Shown piece by piece: positions 46,826 through 57,400 of a stretch of 64,000 bases of DNA (position 1 is its first letter; the number at the start of each line of letters is the position of its first letter). The notes under the pieces were generated by a model that saw only the letters and a program-made list of their open reading frames with translations, did not search any database and was not told where the DNA came from. This DNA comes from Caballeronia insecticola. Its GTDB lineage: Bacteria > Pseudomonadota > Gammaproteobacteria > Burkholderiales > Burkholderiaceae. Where the stretch lies: NCBI RefSeq assembly GCF_000402035.1, contig NC_021294.1, forward strand, positions 1,343,816 to 1,407,815, read 5' to 3'. The position numbers and the translations under genes are program-made.

Positions 46826-49108
46826 ATGTCCACTGCAGCATCCGAAAACCCCAGAACCGCGGAGCTTGCCGTCAGCGGCATGACGTGCGCGTCGTGCGTC
46901 ATGCGCGTCGAGAAAGTGCTCAAGCGCGTGCCCGGCGTCGAGAGCGTCGCGGTCAATCTCGCCACCGAAAAGGCGACGATCCACACGAGCGCCGCCGTAA
47001 GCGACGAGCAACTGGTCGCCGCCGTCGCGAAAGCAGGTTACGAAGCCGCGCCGATTCTGCCCGACGCGCCGCCCGCCGACGCCTCCGCTGCGTCCGCCGC
47101 CACCGCGCGCACGATCGACCGCGAGCTTGCGGCGGTGTTTGCGTCCGGCGTGCTCACGCTGCCCCTGCTCGCGCCGATGTTCGGCCTCGAACTGAATCCG
47201 TGGCTGCAACTCGCGCTGGCGAGCGTCGTGCAGTTCGGCTTCGGCGCGCGTTTTTACGTGGGCGGATATCGCGCGGTGCGGGCGTTCGCGGGCAACATGG
47301 ATTTGCTCGTTGCGCTCGGCACGTCGGCGGCGTGGGGCTTGTCCGTTTATCAGATGTTTGCGCACGGCGGCATGTCGGCGCATCTGTTTTTCGAGGCGTC
47401 GGCGGTCGTCATCACGCTGGTGCGCTTCGGCAAATGGCTCGAAGCGCGCGCCAAGCGGCAGACCACCGACGCGATCCGCGCGCTCAACGCACTGCGGCCC
47501 ACCACGGCCCGCGTGCGCGACCGGAACGATCCGTCGCGCGAACGCGAAGTGGCGCTCGCGGAGGTGCGTATCGGCGATATCGTCGTCGTGCGGCCGGGCG
47601 AACGCGTGCCGGTGGACGGCATCGTGCGCGAGGGCCGCACGCACATCGACGAATCGCTGATCACCGGCGAGAGCCTGCCCGTCGCGAAGGAAACGGGCGC
47701 GCGCACGACCGGCGGCTCGATCAACGGCGAAGGCGCGATCGCGGTCGAAACCACGGCGACCGGCGCGGAAACGACGCTCGCGCGCATCATCCGGCTGGTC
47801 GAATCCGCGCAGGCGGAAAAGGCGCCGATTCAGCGTCTGGTCGATCGCGTGTCGGCGGTGTTCGTCCCGGCGATTCTGGCGATTGCCGCCGTCACGCTCG
47901 CCGGATGGCTGCTGCACGGCGCGAGCGCGGAGACGGCGCTGCTGAACGCGGTCGCGGTGCTCGTGATCGCGTGTCCGTGCGCGCTCGGCTTGGCCACGCC
48001 GACCGCGATCATGGCCGGCACGGGCGTCGCGGCGCGTCAGGGCATTCTGATCAAGGACGCGCAGGCGCTCGAACAGGCGCACGCGATAGGCGTCGTCGCG
48101 TTCGACAAGACCGGCACGCTGACCGTCGGGCGACCGAGCCTCATCGCGTTCGACGCCGCGCCGGGACAGGATCGCGCGCAGGCGCTCGGGCTCGCCGCCG
48201 CCGTGCAGCGCATGAGCGAGCATCCGCTGGCGAAGGCCGTCGTCGCGGCTGCCGCCGAGGCGGATACGCCGCATCTCGACGCGGCCGCCGCGCGCGCGGT
48301 CGCCGGGCGTGGCGTGGAAGCGAACGTCGGCGCACGGCGCATTGCTGTCGGCAGCGGGCGCTGGGTCGCGGAACTGGGCGCGGACGTGCCTGCGCCGCTG
48401 GCAGCGCGTGCGCAGGAACTGGAAGCGCAGGGCAACACGGTGTCGTGGCTGATCGATCGAATCGACGGTAAAAATGCCGTGCTCGCGCTCCTCGCGTTCG
48501 GCGACACGATCAAGCCGACCGCGCGCGCCGCCATCGAACGGCTCGCGGGCATGGGCGTGAAGAGCGCGCTCGTCACCGGCGACAACGCGGGCAGCGCGCA
48601 GGCGGTCGCTCGCGCGCTGGGCATTCCGGCGGATCTCGTGTTCGCGCAGGCGTTGCCCGACGACAAGGCGCGCGTGGTCGCGGAACTGAAAGCATCGACG
48701 AGAGGCATGGTGGCGATGGCCGGCGACGGCATCAACGATGCGCCCGCGCTCGCCGCCGCCGACATCGGCATCGCGATGGCGAGCGGCACCGACGTCGCGA
48801 TCGAAGCGGCCGGCATCACGCTGATGCGCGGCGATCCGGCGCTCGTCGCGGACGCGATCGACATCTCGCGGCGCACCTACCGCAAGATCCGGCAGAACCT
48901 GTTCTGGGCGTTCGTCTACAACCTGATCGGCATTCCGCTCGCGGCGGCGGGCCTGCTCGATCCGATGTTCGCCGGCGCGGCGATGGCGTTCTCGAGCGTG
49001 AGCGTCGTCACCAACGCGTTGTTGCTGAGAACGTGGCGCGCTCAGGCGGGCGCGGCAGCCGAAGTGGACGCGGCGCGCGCGGGCAAGCCGATCACACGGC
49101 CGGCGTAA
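46826..49108 (+). CDS. copA: Copper-exporting P1B-type ATPase
   Basis: A 760-aa Cu(I) exporter. One N-terminal heavy-metal domain with GMTCASC (Cys21, Cys24), eight membrane helices, TGES in the actuator domain, membrane metal site CPC (383-385), phosphorylated Asp427 in DKTGT, and GDGIND in the hinge. It pumps cytoplasmic Cu+ out at the cost of ATP. Control by CueR is indicated by the promoter upstream. The last 67 bp overlap the convergent thioesterase gene. ATG 46826 is chosen because residues upstream in frame cross the promoter. Confidence 0.95.
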   Translation: MSTAASENPRTAELAVSGMTCASCVMRVEKVLKRVPGVESVAVNLATEKATIHTSAAVSDEQLVAAVAKAGYEAAPILPDAPPADASAASAATARTIDRELAAVFASGVLTLPLLAPMFGLELNPWLQLALASVVQFGFGARFYVGGYRAVRAFAGNMDLLVALGTSAAWGLSVYQMFAHGGMSAHLFFEASAVVITLVRFGKWLEARAKRQTTDAIRALNALRPTTARVRDRNDPSREREVALAEVRIGDIVVVRPGERVPVDGIVREGRTHIDESLITGESLPVAKETGARTTGGSINGEGAIAVETTATGAETTLARIIRLVESAQAEKAPIQRLVDRVSAVFVPAILAIAAVTLAGWLLHGASAETALLNAVAVLVIACPCALGLATPTAIMAGTGVAARQGILIKDAQALEQAHAIGVVAFDKTGTLTVGRPSLIAFDAAPGQDRAQALGLAAAVQRMSEHPLAKAVVAAAAEADTPHLDAAAARAVAGRGVEANVGARRIAVGSGRWVAELGADVPAPLAARAQELEAQGNTVSWLIDRIDGKNAVLALLAFGDTIKPTARAAIERLAGMGVKSALVTGDNAGSAQAVARALGIPADLVFAQALPDDKARVVAELKASTRGMVAMAGDGINDAPALAAADIGIAMASGTDVAIEAAGITLMRGDPALVADAIDISRRTYRKIRQNLFWAFVYNLIGIPLAAAGLLDPMFAGAAMAFSSVSVVTNALLLRTWRAQAGAAAEVDAARAGKPITRPA

Positions 49109-49530
49109 CGCGCGTCCTTCGCGGCGATAGCCGGAACGGCGGCGATGCGCCCGGCGATGTCTTCATCGAACGAGGCGGACTTCGGCGCGCCGCTGGTGTC
49201 GATCAGCATCATCATCTGCTCGCAGGCGCAGACGGGCTCGGCTGCGTCGCCCTCGAACATCTCCAGATAGAGATGCACGCGCTTCCTGTCATGTCCGACG
49301 ACGCGCGTTTCCACGCGCACGGCCGCGCCTTCCTTGATTTCGCGCAGATAGCTGATGTGCGCCTCCAGCGTGTAGAGCGTGCGCTGGCGGGCGCGGCGGC
49401 CGGCGTCGTCGAGGCCGATGTGGTCCATGAACGCATCGGTCGCGAGGCTGTAGATCAGCATGTAGAACGCGTCGCGCAGATGGCCGTTGTAGTCGACCCA
49501 TTCGGCCTTGACCGTGTCGCGATAGATCAT
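49042..49530 (-). CDS. cdhB: Hot-dog thioesterase of carnitine catabolism
   Basis: A 162-aa 4HBT-fold thioesterase with the family motif [15 protein letters not shown] at about residues 9-23. In Pseudomonas the equivalent gene of the carnitine operon acts as a betainyl-CoA thioesterase releasing glycine betaine. It follows cdhA after 10 bp. Its 3' end overlaps the end of copA by 67 bp in the opposite orientation, including the poly-Ala tail. ATG 49530 is preferred over an upstream extension that enters cdhA. Confidence 0.85.
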   Translation of the reverse strand: MIYRDTVKAEWVDYNGHLRDAFYMLIYSLATDAFMDHIGLDDAGRRARQRTLYTLEAHISYLREIKEGAAVRVETRVVGHDRKRVHLYLEMFEGDAAEPVCACEQMMMLIDTSGAPKSASFDEDIAGRIAAVPAIAAKDARYAGRVIGLPARAASTSAAAPA

Positions 49531-49540
49531 CGTGGCTCCC

Positions 49541-50488
49541 CTAATCTTCGATGCCGTGACGCGCTTTCGCCGCCGCAATCGCCTCGATCACGCTCGCGAT
49601 GCAGTCGTCGCGGTACCGCTCCAGTTCCTTGATACCGCGCCCGTTCGTCTGCCGCGACGTGCCGTCCACGACGCGGTCGATGAGTTCGTCGGTCAGCGTC
49701 GGCGCGACGAGCTTCGTCCACGGCAGCGCAAGCGCGGGGCCGAATTGCTGCATGAAGTGTCGCATGCCCGCTTCGCCGCCCGCCAGCGTGTAAGTCAGAA
49801 ACGTGCCCATGAACGACCAGCGGATGCCCGCGCCGTAGCGAATGGCGTCGTCGATTTCGCCGGTCGTCGCGACGCCGTCGTTCACCAGATGCAGCGCCTC
49901 GCGCCACAGCGCCTCCAGCAGCCGGTCCGCGATAAAGCCCGGCACTTCCTTGCGCACGCGCAACGGCCGCATGCCGATGGATGCGTAGAAGCTCATGGCC
50001 GCATCGATGGCCTCGCCCGACGTATTCGCGCCGCCGAGCACTTCGACGAGCGGCAGCAAATACACCGGATTGAACGGATGCCCGACGACGCAGCGCTCCG
50101 GATTGACGGCGCGCGCGTAGAAATCGCTCGGCAACAGCCCCGAAGTCGACGACGCGATGATCGCCGCGGGTTTCGCCGCGCGGCTCACGCGTTCGTGCAG
50201 CGCGAGCTTCAGTTCCTCGCGCTCGGGCGCGCTTTCCTGGATGAAGTCGGCATCGGCCACGCATTCCTCGACGCTCGCGACCACGCGCAATCTTTCCGGC
50301 GATGCGCCCGGCGCCAGACCGGCGCGTTCGAGCGCCGGCCACGCGTTCGCGACGTTCGCGCGAAGCTGCGCCTCGGCGCCGGGCGCGGGGTCCCACGCGG
50401 TCACGTCCAGCCCTGCTCCGAGCGCGCGCGCCACCCAACCGCTGCCGATCACACCCGCGCCGAGCGCGGCGAATTGCTTGACTTGCAT
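49541..50488 (-). CDS. cdhA: L-carnitine dehydrogenase
   Basis: A 315-aa protein of the 3-hydroxyacyl-CoA dehydrogenase fold. NAD motif [14 protein letters not shown] at about 11-24, catalytic His in [11 protein letters not shown], and Asn/Ser in [12 protein letters not shown]. CdhA oxidises L-carnitine to 3-dehydrocarnitine. Identity follows from the gene order with a BKACE enzyme, a thioesterase and a betaine-type binding protein, which equals the cdhCAB/caiX cluster of Pseudomonas. It begins 21 bp after cdhC. Confidence 0.9.
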   Translation of the reverse strand: MQVKQFAALGAGVIGSGWVARALGAGLDVTAWDPAPGAEAQLRANVANAWPALERAGLAPGASPERLRVVASVEECVADADFIQESAPEREELKLALHERVSRAAKPAAIIASSTSGLLPSDFYARAVNPERCVVGHPFNPVYLLPLVEVLGGANTSGEAIDAAMSFYASIGMRPLRVRKEVPGFIADRLLEALWREALHLVNDGVATTGEIDDAIRYGAGIRWSFMGTFLTYTLAGGEAGMRHFMQQFGPALALPWTKLVAPTLTDELIDRVVDGTSRQTNGRGIKELERYRDDCIASVIEAIAAAKARHGIED

Positions 50489-50509
50489 GTTTCGAATGTC
50501 CTTGTGGGT

Positions 50510-51439
50510 TTAAGCGAATTGTTCGAGTGCGCGCTTGTCCAGCGGACGTTCGCCGCGCGGCGGCAGGCCGAGCTTTCTGCGGCCTTCGGCGGGCGTGAGC
50601 GCGCGGGCGCCGAGTCGTTCGATGATCTCGATCGCGCGCTGCACGAGCGAGCCGTTGGTCGCATGCACGCCGCGATCGAGCCACAAGTTGTCTTCGAGTC
50701 CGACGCGCACGTGGCCGCCCAGCAGCATCGCCTGCGCGACCATCGGCATCTGCATGCGGCCGATGCCGAAGCCGGCCCAGTGCGCGCCGGGCGGCAGGTT
50801 GTCGACCATCGCTTTCATCGTGCCGGTGTCGGGCGGCGCGCCCCACGGAATGCCCATGCAAAGCTGGAAGAGCGGCGGCGCGTCGAGCAGGCCTTCCTTC
50901 AGCAACTGGTTGGCGAACCACAGATGGCCCGTGTCGAAGATTTCCAGTTCGGGCTTCACGCCGAGTTCCTGGATGCGCTTCGCACCGGCGCGCAGTTGCG
51001 CGGGCGTCGAGACGTAGATGTAGTCGCCGTCGCCGAAATTGAGCGTGCCGCAGTCGAGCGTGCAGATTTCCGGCAGCAGGTCTTCGACATGCGCGAGCCG
51101 CGTCAGGCCGCCGACGAGGTCCGTGCCTTTGCCGAAGCGCATCGGGTCTTCGCCCGGACCGATTTCGAGGTCGCCGCCCATGCCCGCCGTCAGATTGATG
51201 ATGACGTCGACGTCCGACGAACGAATGCGATCGACGACTTCCCGATAAAGCGCCGGGTCGCGGCTGCCTCTTCCGGTCTTCGGATCGCGGACGTGGCAAT
51301 GCGCAACCGTGGCGCCCGCGCGGGCGGCTTCGATTGCGGCTTCCGCAATCTGTTTGGGCGTGACGGGAACCGCCGGGTGTTTGGCGGTGGTGTCGCCGGC
51401 GCCGGTTACTGCGCATGTCACGATGACTTCGTAGTTCAT
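50510..51439 (-). CDS. cdhC: 3-dehydrocarnitine cleavage enzyme (BKACE)
   Basis: A 309-aa beta-keto acid cleavage enzyme. The metal-binding HCHVRDP is at about 46-52 and the substrate Glu region is [16 protein letters not shown] proteins transfer the acetyl part of a beta-keto acid from acetyl-CoA; here 3-dehydrocarnitine would give acetoacetate and betainyl-CoA, which CdhB hydrolyses. It is the first enzyme gene of the operon, about 100 bp after the binding protein gene. Confidence 0.9.
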   Translation of the reverse strand: MNYEVIVTCAVTGAGDTTAKHPAVPVTPKQIAEAAIEAARAGATVAHCHVRDPKTGRGSRDPALYREVVDRIRSSDVDVIINLTAGMGGDLEIGPGEDPMRFGKGTDLVGGLTRLAHVEDLLPEICTLDCGTLNFGDGDYIYVSTPAQLRAGAKRIQELGVKPELEIFDTGHLWFANQLLKEGLLDAPPLFQLCMGIPWGAPPDTGTMKAMVDNLPPGAHWAGFGIGRMQMPMVAQAMLLGGHVRVGLEDNLWLDRGVHATNGSLVQRAIEIIERLGARALTPAEGRRKLGLPPRGERPLDKRALEQFA

Positions 51440-51540
51440 GGGTTTTCTCTTTTATCGATCGAGAATGCTGCTTAGGTTTCCTGATTTTTCGATGCTTCCC
51501 GGATTCACGTCAGGGCCCTGTGCGAGGCCCACGCAGCCCT

Positions 51541-52521
51541 TCAGCGAAGCCCGAGATACTGTTTGACCGCCGGCAAGCCATCTTTGCCGTCCACCGTCTT
51601 CACGCCTGCAAGCCACGCGTCCAGCACCTGCGGGTTCTGCTTCAGATAAGCCTTCGCCGCCTCCGCGGGCCGCTCCTTGTTCATCACCGGCTGCATCAGG
51701 CGGTTCTCGAGATCGGTCGTGAAGCGAAGGTTGGACACCAGCTTTCCCGCATTGGGACAACGCGTCAGAAACTCCGGATTCGTCAACGTATAAACGCGCG
51801 CCTCGCCGTAGTTCGGCCCGAACACTTCATCGCCGCCGGAGAGATAGTTGATCTTCATCTGAATGTTCATCGGATGCGGTTCCCAACCGAGAAACACAAC
51901 CGGCTTCTTGTCACGCACCGCGCGCTCGATGGTCACGAGCATCCCGGCCTCGCTCGACTCCACCAGCTTGAATCCGCCGAGCCCGAACTGGTTCGAGTCG
52001 ATCATCTTCTGAATCTTCGCGTTCGCGCTGCTGCCCGGCTCGATGCCATAGATCTTGCCGTCCAGCTCGTCGCGATGTTTCGCGATATCCGCGAACGTCT
52101 TGATGCCCGCGTCGTAGGCATAGCTCGGCACGGCGAGCGTCGCCTTCGCGCCCGACAGATTCGGCGGTTCCAGCTTCTGAATGCTCTTCGATTCGAGAAA
52201 CGGTTCGACCGCCTTCTGCTGCACCGGCCACCAATAACCGAGCGACACGTCGATCTGTTTGCTCTTCAGCCCCGCAAGCGAAATCGGCACTGACGCGACC
52301 GTCGTCTTCGGCGCATAACCGAGCCCTTCGAACACGATCGAAGCGAGCGCGGTCGTCGAGGTGATGTCGGTCCAGCCGATATCGACGAAGCGCACGGTGC
52401 GGCAACTGGCGTCGTCCGCGCCCGCCGCGCGCGCCGCGCGCGCGTCCTGCGTCGCCGCGAACGCGACGCCCGCGGCGCTCATTGCGGCGATCAGCAGTTT
52501 CGAATTCAGGCGATGTCTCAT
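51541..52521 (-). CDS. caiX: Carnitine/betaine ABC binding protein (CaiX-like)
   Basis: A 326-aa OpuAC-type binding protein with a signal peptide (about 1-30). Aromatic cage residues for a trimethylammonium head are seen in DIGWTDI, GYWWPV, IYGIEPG and GWEPHPM. It heads the cdhC-cdhA-cdhB operon. No permease or ATPase is adjacent; in Pseudomonas CaiX and BetX feed a shared CbcWV core. I infer L-carnitine as ligand from the operon. ATG 52521 is chosen over an upstream extension without signal character. Confidence 0.87.
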   Translation of the reverse strand: MRHRLNSKLLIAAMSAAGVAFAATQDARAARAAGADDASCRTVRFVDIGWTDITSTTALASIVFEGLGYAPKTTVASVPISLAGLKSKQIDVSLGYWWPVQQKAVEPFLESKSIQKLEPPNLSGAKATLAVPSYAYDAGIKTFADIAKHRDELDGKIYGIEPGSSANAKIQKMIDSNQFGLGGFKLVESSEAGMLVTIERAVRDKKPVVFLGWEPHPMNIQMKINYLSGGDEVFGPNYGEARVYTLTNPEFLTRCPNAGKLVSNLRFTTDLENRLMQPVMNKERPAEAAKAYLKQNPQVLDAWLAGVKTVDGKDGLPAVKQYLGLR

Positions 52522-52722
52522 GGCGTGCTTTCCAGTCAGTGGTTTGCAGGATGAGCCGGTTCGTGGCGCCGGCGTGCATACAAAGTAACGTCGCATAAAG
52601 GTGCACGAACGCCCGTGAGCGACCGCGACTTGACTGCATGCGACCTGCCTGATGAGCGGTGACTTGGCGCGCGCGTTTTCGTGGTCAAGCTAACGGAAAG
52701 CTGACGGCCGATTCGGTTTAAT

Positions 52723-52746
52723 GAAGTCAGCGCGGAAGTCAGCGCG
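52723..52746 (+). repeat. 12-bp tandem duplication before the flippase
   Basis: GAAGTCAGCGCG is repeated exactly twice, then GAAG follows. It lies in the 306-bp divergent region between the carnitine operon and the flippase, where no gene is seen. Confidence 0.7.
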
Positions 52747-52827
52747 GAAGGCAGGCACATGCCTCGGCGTGACGACCAACGGGGGCCGGGAACGGTCGAA
52801 CAGCAAAAAACAAGCACGAAAAATAAT

Positions 52828-54081
52828 ATGGCGTCGTTTCGAAAAAACTTCGCGATCTTGATGACGATGCAGATTTCCACCTATCTGGTGCCTCTGCTCA
52901 CATTACCGTGGCTCGCGCGCGTGCTGTCGCCGAGCGGATACGGCCAGCTTTCTTTCGGGCTCGCGTTTCTCAGCTATTTCGTGATTGCGACGAACTACAG
53001 TTTTTCGCTCACGGCCACGCCGCAGATTTCCGTCAATCGCCATGACCGCGCTGCCCGTTCGCGCATTTTCTGGGAAACCATTTTTGCCCAGACCCTGATT
53101 ACCGTCGCCGGCTTTGCGATTCTGCTGGCGCTGACATTCGTCTTTCCGGTGCTCGGAGAAAATCGCACGCTTCTGTTATTGGGCTTCGGTCTCGTCATCG
53201 GCACGATGCTGATTCCGACCTGGTATTTTCAGGGCATGGAAGATCTGGGTCTCATCAGCACGCTCGTTTTTATTGGCCGCGCGCTGAGCATTCCGGCGAT
53301 GTTTCTTTTGGTGCGCGAACCGGGCGATATTTACTGGGCGATGAGCGTCAATTCGATGGTATCGCTCGTCACCGGCGCTGCGGTGCTCGTTTATCTGCTC
53401 ACGCGTCGCGAGATCGATTTCGTGTGGATTCCATTCGCCTCGATTGTGCGCGAACTGAAAAACGGCTGGAGCGTGTTCATGGCGACGGCTATCGTCGAAA
53501 TTTACGCGTCGAGCAATATCGTGCTGCTCGCGTTGATGGCGGGCAATGTCGCAGCCGGTTATTTCGCGGCCGGCGACAAGCTCATTCGCGCCGCGCTCAA
53601 CATCCTGAGTCCGCTCAAGACGGCCGCGTATCCGCGCATCAGCTTTCTGATGCACCACTCGCGCGGCGACGCCTTCGCCTTCCTTCGCGTGATGTTCATG
53701 GTTCAAGGCAGCATCGTGCTCACGACCTCGCTCGTGATCTTCTTCGGCGCGCCGCTCGCCGTTCAACTGCTGTACGGCGCGCAGTTCCAGCCGACCATCG
53801 ACGTACTCCGCTGGATGGCTTTCGTGCCGTTCATGGCGGGCCTCTCCGACCTCTTCGGCGTTCAGACCATGTTGCCGCTCGGCATGAAGGCGCAGTTCAC
53901 GCGCATTTTGATCGGCTCGGCGCTGCTGAACTTCCTGTTGCTCGCGATACTCGCGAACCTGTTCGGCGCACAGGGCGCGGCGGCCACGGTGCTTGCGGTC
54001 GAAAGCGCCATTGCCGTTTCGATGGCGATGACCCTTTATATGCGCGGCGTCCCGTTTTTACGCAAAACCGCACTGCAATAG
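52828..54081 (+). CDS. Wzx-type polysaccharide flippase
   Basis: A 417-aa membrane protein with about 12-14 helices of the polysaccharide/oligosaccharide flippase (MATE/PST) superfamily. The N-terminal FRKNFAILMTMQISTYLVPL and ARVLSPSGYGQLSFGLAF are characteristic. Such proteins flip lipid-linked sugars or other amphipathic molecules across the inner membrane. No glycosyltransferase or polymerase is nearby, which is odd for a Wzx. I chose ATG 52828; ATG 52759 would add 23 polar residues and has a GGAAGG upstream. It precedes the A-T-TE synthetase in the same direction. Confidence 0.85.
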   Translation: MASFRKNFAILMTMQISTYLVPLLTLPWLARVLSPSGYGQLSFGLAFLSYFVIATNYSFSLTATPQISVNRHDRAARSRIFWETIFAQTLITVAGFAILLALTFVFPVLGENRTLLLLGFGLVIGTMLIPTWYFQGMEDLGLISTLVFIGRALSIPAMFLLVREPGDIYWAMSVNSMVSLVTGAAVLVYLLTRREIDFVWIPFASIVRELKNGWSVFMATAIVEIYASSNIVLLALMAGNVAAGYFAAGDKLIRAALNILSPLKTAAYPRISFLMHHSRGDAFAFLRVMFMVQGSIVLTTSLVIFFGAPLAVQLLYGAQFQPTIDVLRWMAFVPFMAGLSDLFGVQTMLPLGMKAQFTRILIGSALLNFLLLAILANLFGAQGAAATVLAVESAIAVSMAMTLYMRGVPFLRKTALQ

Positions 54082-54191
54082 CGCGCGCCCAATGCACCAT
54101 TAACGAGTTTGCGCCAGCGCGTTTACGCCGATTCGTATGCGCACGCGTTCAGGACGCGTAGTTATTGCCGCTCTTTGAAATACGCAGCATA

Positions 54192-54268
54192 TTTGCGGCC
54201 ATTTAGGCAAGAGCAAGATTTGCCGAGACGCCGCAAAGTTTGTGGGTGCCCGCACACAGCGGGCTTTT
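54192..54268 (+). ncRNA. Candidate structured leader ending in an intrinsic terminator
   Basis: TTTGCGGC (54192-54199) pairs with GCCGCAAA (54230-54237), and inside it GGCAA (54206-54210) pairs with TTGCC (54220-54224). Ten bases later GCCCGC-ACACA-GCGGGC (54248-54264) is followed by TTTT. The layout, a nested stem then a terminator, lies 110 bp past the flippase stop and 140 bp before the synthetase start. It could be a regulatory leader of the synthetase, a small RNA, or the flippase 3' UTR. No known riboswitch is recognised. Confidence 0.5.
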
Positions 54269-54300
54269 CTAACGAGGTAACCTGATTCAGAGGGATAAGC

Positions 54301-54336
54301 ATGTTTGCCGGCACCGTGCATTGCAACGGAAATTGA
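54301..54336 (+). other. Possible 11-residue leader peptide ORF
   Basis: ATG-to-TGA frame coding for MFAGTVHCNGN, preceded at 6 nt by AGAGGG, a far better ribosome site than the one before the synthetase. It begins 33 bp after the putative terminator and ends 72 bp before the synthetase start. Translation is speculative. Confidence 0.35.
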
Positions 54337-54408
54337 GAGGTTTCCGGCACGAACGTCGAGCACATCGCTAACTAACACACGCTGTCCAGATTACAGGTGC
54401 ATACAAAA

Positions 54409-57400
54409 ATGGACCGACAAGACGCCATCCGAGAGAGTGCGCGGCTCTTCGCGCGCGAACCCCTTTTCCAGCCGCCCGCCGGGCAAATCGAAGCCTCGCG
54501 CATGACGGCTTTTATTCAGGCCTTCGAAAAAACGACCGGCCAGCGTTTCGCAAATTATCCCGAATTGCACGCTTATACAGCGCGTGAATATCGGCAATTC
54601 TGGAAGTGTTTTCTCGATTCGGCACACGGCCTGGAATGGTCCGGATCGAATGAACCGGTTTGTATCGGCAATCAGTGTGAATCCGCGCGATTTTTTCCTA
54701 ATGTCGAATTGAATTACGCCGAGAATCTGCTGGGCGCTCGCATCGCGCCCGACTCGGCGCCCGCCCTTACCTCGCATTACGCCGACGGCCGGCGCATCTG
54801 CTATACGCGCGGCGAGTTGCGCGAGCGCGTCGCGCGTCTTGCGCAGGCGCTTGCCGATCTGGGCCTGAAACCAGGCGACCGCGTTGTCGCGATCATGCGC
54901 AACGACGCCGACGCGATCACGGCCGCGCTCGCCGTGACGGCGCTCGGCGCGACGCTCTCGACCGCCGCGCCGGAAAACGGCGTGCAGGCGATTCTCGACC
55001 GCTTCGCACCGCTCGCGCCGACAATGCTATTCGCGCACACGATGCAGCGTTCGTTCGACACCGGCAGCTCGATCTCCGGGCACGTCGCGGCTGTCGCGGC
55101 ACAGTTGCCGTCGCTGACCGACATCGTCTGCCTGGACGAAACCTCTTTGCCGAGCACCGTCGCGCAGCGCCAGCACGAGATTCGCTCGCTGATCGTGCGC
55201 GGCGACGCAATGCGCTTTGGCTGGACGCGTTTCCCGTTCAATCATCCGCTCTTCATCATGTTTTCGTCGGGCACGACGGGCAAGCCCAAATGCATCGTGC
55301 ACGGCGCGGGCGGCACGCTCGTCGAACATGTGAAGGAGCATCGGCTGCACAGCGATCTCGGCCCCGGCGACAAGCTCTTTTTCCACACGAGCTGTTCGTG
55401 GATGATGTGGAACTGGCAGTTGTCGGTGCTGGCTTCCGGCGTCGAGATCGTGACTTACGACGGTCCCGTGGCCGCCGTCGATACGCTATGGCGCATCGTC
55501 GCCAATGAGCGCGCGACCGTCTTCGGCACGAGCCCCGCCTATCTGAAGATGTGCGAAGACGCCGGACTCGAACCCGCCGCGCAATTCGATCTCTCGGCCC
55601 TGCGCGCGATGATGTCGACCGGCGCCGTGCTCTACGACTCGCAGTTCCAATGGGTCCACGACCACGTGAAGCAACTGCAATTGCAGTCGATTTCGGGCGG
55701 CACGGACATCATCGGCTGCTTCGTGCTCGGCAATCCCAATCTGCCCGTCTACGCGGGCGAAGCGCAATGCAAGAGCCTGGGCCTCGACGTGCAGGCGTTC
55801 GATCAGGGCGCGAGCACCATCATGCCGGGCGAACTCGTGTGCACGAATCCGTTCCCGTCGCGCCCGCTCGGTTTCTTCGGCGATGACGACGGCGCGCGCT
55901 TTCATCGAGCCTATTTCGCCGCGAACGAAGGCGTCTGGACCCACGGCGATGTCATCGAGTTCTCGCCGCAAGGCTCCGCGCGCCTGCACGGCCGCAGCGA
56001 CGGCGTGCTCAACGTGCGCGGCATCAACGTGAGTCCGGGCGAGATTTATCGGATCCTGAGCGAGATCGCCGAGGTTCGTCAGGCAATGGCCGTGCCTCAG
56101 ACCGGGGCCAACGCGGGCGACGCCGGCCAGCGCATCGTGCTGCTGCTCGTGCTGCGTCCGGGCGCGCAACTCAATGCCGCGCTCGCCGCGCGCGTGCGCC
56201 GCGAGTTGACGCGTCAGGGCAGCGCGGCGCTCGTGCCCGATATCATCGTGCAGGTCGATGGCCTGCCCGTCACGCATAACGGCAAGCCCTCCGAAGCCGC
56301 CGCGCGCGATGCCGTCAATGGCCTGCCCGCGCGCAACGTGTCGTCGCTTGCGAACCCCGAATGTCTCGACGCGATTCGCGAGCATCCGTCGCTCTCGCGC
56401 GAACGGCGCGAACTGCCCGAGCCGGGGAAATCGGCCGCGCAGATCGAGGTTTATCTGTGCGCGCTGTGGGAACAGCAATTCAGCTTCTCGCCGATCGGGC
56501 GCGACGACAACTTCTTCGAGCTTGGCGGCCACTCGCTGCTCGCCGCGCGCATGCTCGCCGACGTGCAGCGCACGACCGGCCGCGTGTTGCCCATTGCAAC
56601 GATGATCGTCGCGCCGACGATCTCGCGTCTCGCCGCCGTCCTCGCCGCCGATCCCGACACGCGCGCCGAAAACTCGACGCTCGTGCAGATGCGCGCGGGC
56701 AGCGGGCGGCCGCTCTTCATGGTGCACAGCATCACGGGCTCGGTGATGGAGTGCCTGACGCTTGCGGGCATGCTGCAAAACGAGCGGCCGGTCTATGGAT
56801 TGCAGGCGCTTGGCCTCGATGGCGACGCAGCGCCGCAACACAGCGTCGAGGAGATGGCGAAGGTCTACGTACAGCGCATGCGCGAAGCGCAGCCGCACGG
56901 ACCGTACGCGCTCGTCGGCTATTCGTTCGGCGGCCTGATCGCGTTCGAGATCGCGCAGCAACTCGTCGCGGCGGGCGAGCCGATCGAAATGCTGTGCCTG
57001 CTCGATACCTACGTGCACGAGCACTGCCTGCCGTGGCCGCTTTGGACGCGCTTCCAGGCGGGCGTCGTCGCGGAACGTCTGCGTGAATTCCGCACGCTCG
57101 ACGCGCGGGCGCGCGTCGGCTATATGCGCGGCAAGGCGGCCGCCATCGCCGACCGCGTGCGCATGCGCATGGGCAAGCAGGCGCACAAGGCCGCGCCCGA
57201 CGCGCAAGGTCTGCCGCCCGTGTTGCTGCGCGTGCGCGAATCCATGCGCGTCGCGATGACGACCTACAAGCCGCGCCACTATCTCGGCGGCCCGATCGTG
57301 TATGTGCGTGCAACCGTGCTCGACGAGGCGCGCGGCGATCCGCTGCCGGTGTGGCAGCGCGTCGCGAAGCAGGGCCTGTACATCATGAAGGTCGATGGCA

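Noticed and set aside
49532..51475. Long plus-strand frame opposite the carnitine operon, and similar frames opposite 5331-6680 and 26871-28508
   Set aside because: They mirror well-supported genes, have compositionally biased proteins (Arg, Ala, His) and no recognisable motif.
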